This document shows, in pieces, positions 63,864-64,000 of a stretch of 64,000 bases of DNA. Source of the stretch: Ianthella basta. Taxonomy: Eukaryota > Porifera > Demospongiae > Verongiida > Ianthellidae. The stretch spans positions 2,887,961 through 2,951,960 of the forward strand of contig OZ025868.1 of NCBI GenBank assembly GCA_964019415.1. Direction: 5' to 3'. The first letter of the stretch is position 1. Each line of letters begins with the position of its first letter. A model generated the notes under the pieces. That model did no database searches. It saw nothing but the letters and a program-made list of their open reading frames with translations, and was not told the origin of the DNA. The translations under genes and the position numbers were made by a program.

Positions 63864-64000
63864 TATGGGGATGAGCCCGAAGTGAGGGATCAAACCCTGC
63901 TGCCCCCTTCCCCCCTGCCGCCACCCCTGTTCATACATATGATTGTATATATGGCCACATGATGCAACTAGATATTGGTCGACCCCATGCACTAGCTCTG
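63864..64000. other. Window end, nothing recognised
   Basis: C-rich stretch at 63905-63930; no exon of the copy C receptor gene is visible. Confidence 0.3.

Overview
The window looks like eukaryotic, probably metazoan, genomic DNA. Coding signal sits in short exons with GT-AG introns, there are many long (CA)n tracts, and the transposable elements are of animal type (a non-LTR element with a restriction-like endonuclease, Ty3/gypsy, Penelope-like, cut-and-paste DNA elements). Combined Ig-like, fibronectin type III (FN3) and ZU5/Death modules in compact genes suggest a sponge (demosponge) or another early-branching animal. That assignment is inference. No rRNA, tRNA or CRISPR array was recognised.

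The main content is a cluster of single-pass membrane receptor genes of one architecture: signal-peptide exon, one or more Ig-like/FN3 exons, one transmembrane exon, short cytoplasmic exons. Almost all extracellular exons are bounded by phase-1 introns. Members on the + strand are the 3' half of a gene at 4305-9886 (split by a gypsy element in its tail intron), a gene at 23840-27281, a full-length 487-residue model at 42239-45439, and a gene at 53489-57354 whose reading frame looks broken. One gene runs on the minus strand from 40372 to 35112 and may continue through small tail exons to 27427. Fragments include a lone transmembrane exon (49375-49508), a lone signal-peptide-like exon (51954-52029) and duplicated promoter/signal-peptide cassettes at 59127-59580 and 61974-62203. 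A separate intracellular gene at 12893-16067 encodes ZU5 and Death domains.

Layout: 1-2906 frameshifted non-LTR retrotransposon (minus); 3283-3715 small tandem repeat units; 4305-9886 receptor fragment with decayed gypsy element inside; 10007-10497 piggyBac-like MITE; 12893-16067 ZU5-Death gene; 17224-18353 fold-back element; 18913-20925 a dispersed repeat split by a 1420-bp TIR element; 23840-27281 receptor; 27427-40372 minus-strand receptor and candidate tail exons, with a Penelope-like element and MITEs in its introns; 40373-42238 intergenic region between divergent genes, holding a 382-bp tandem duplication; 42239-45439 receptor; 45440-53332 microsatellites, gene fragments and element remnants; 53333-57354 receptor with frame defects; 58440-64000 repeats, a THAP/SAP locus and a second copy of the 53333-54464 segment, which carries two clean insertions.

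If expressed, the receptors would sit on the cell surface with variable Ig/FN3 ectodomains and short tails. The 42239 gene carries PPxY and NPxY motifs in its tail. A tandem, duplicating, partly decayed family of this kind resembles loci used for self/non-self or pathogen recognition in other animals. That reading is inference; the exon structures are read from the sequence.
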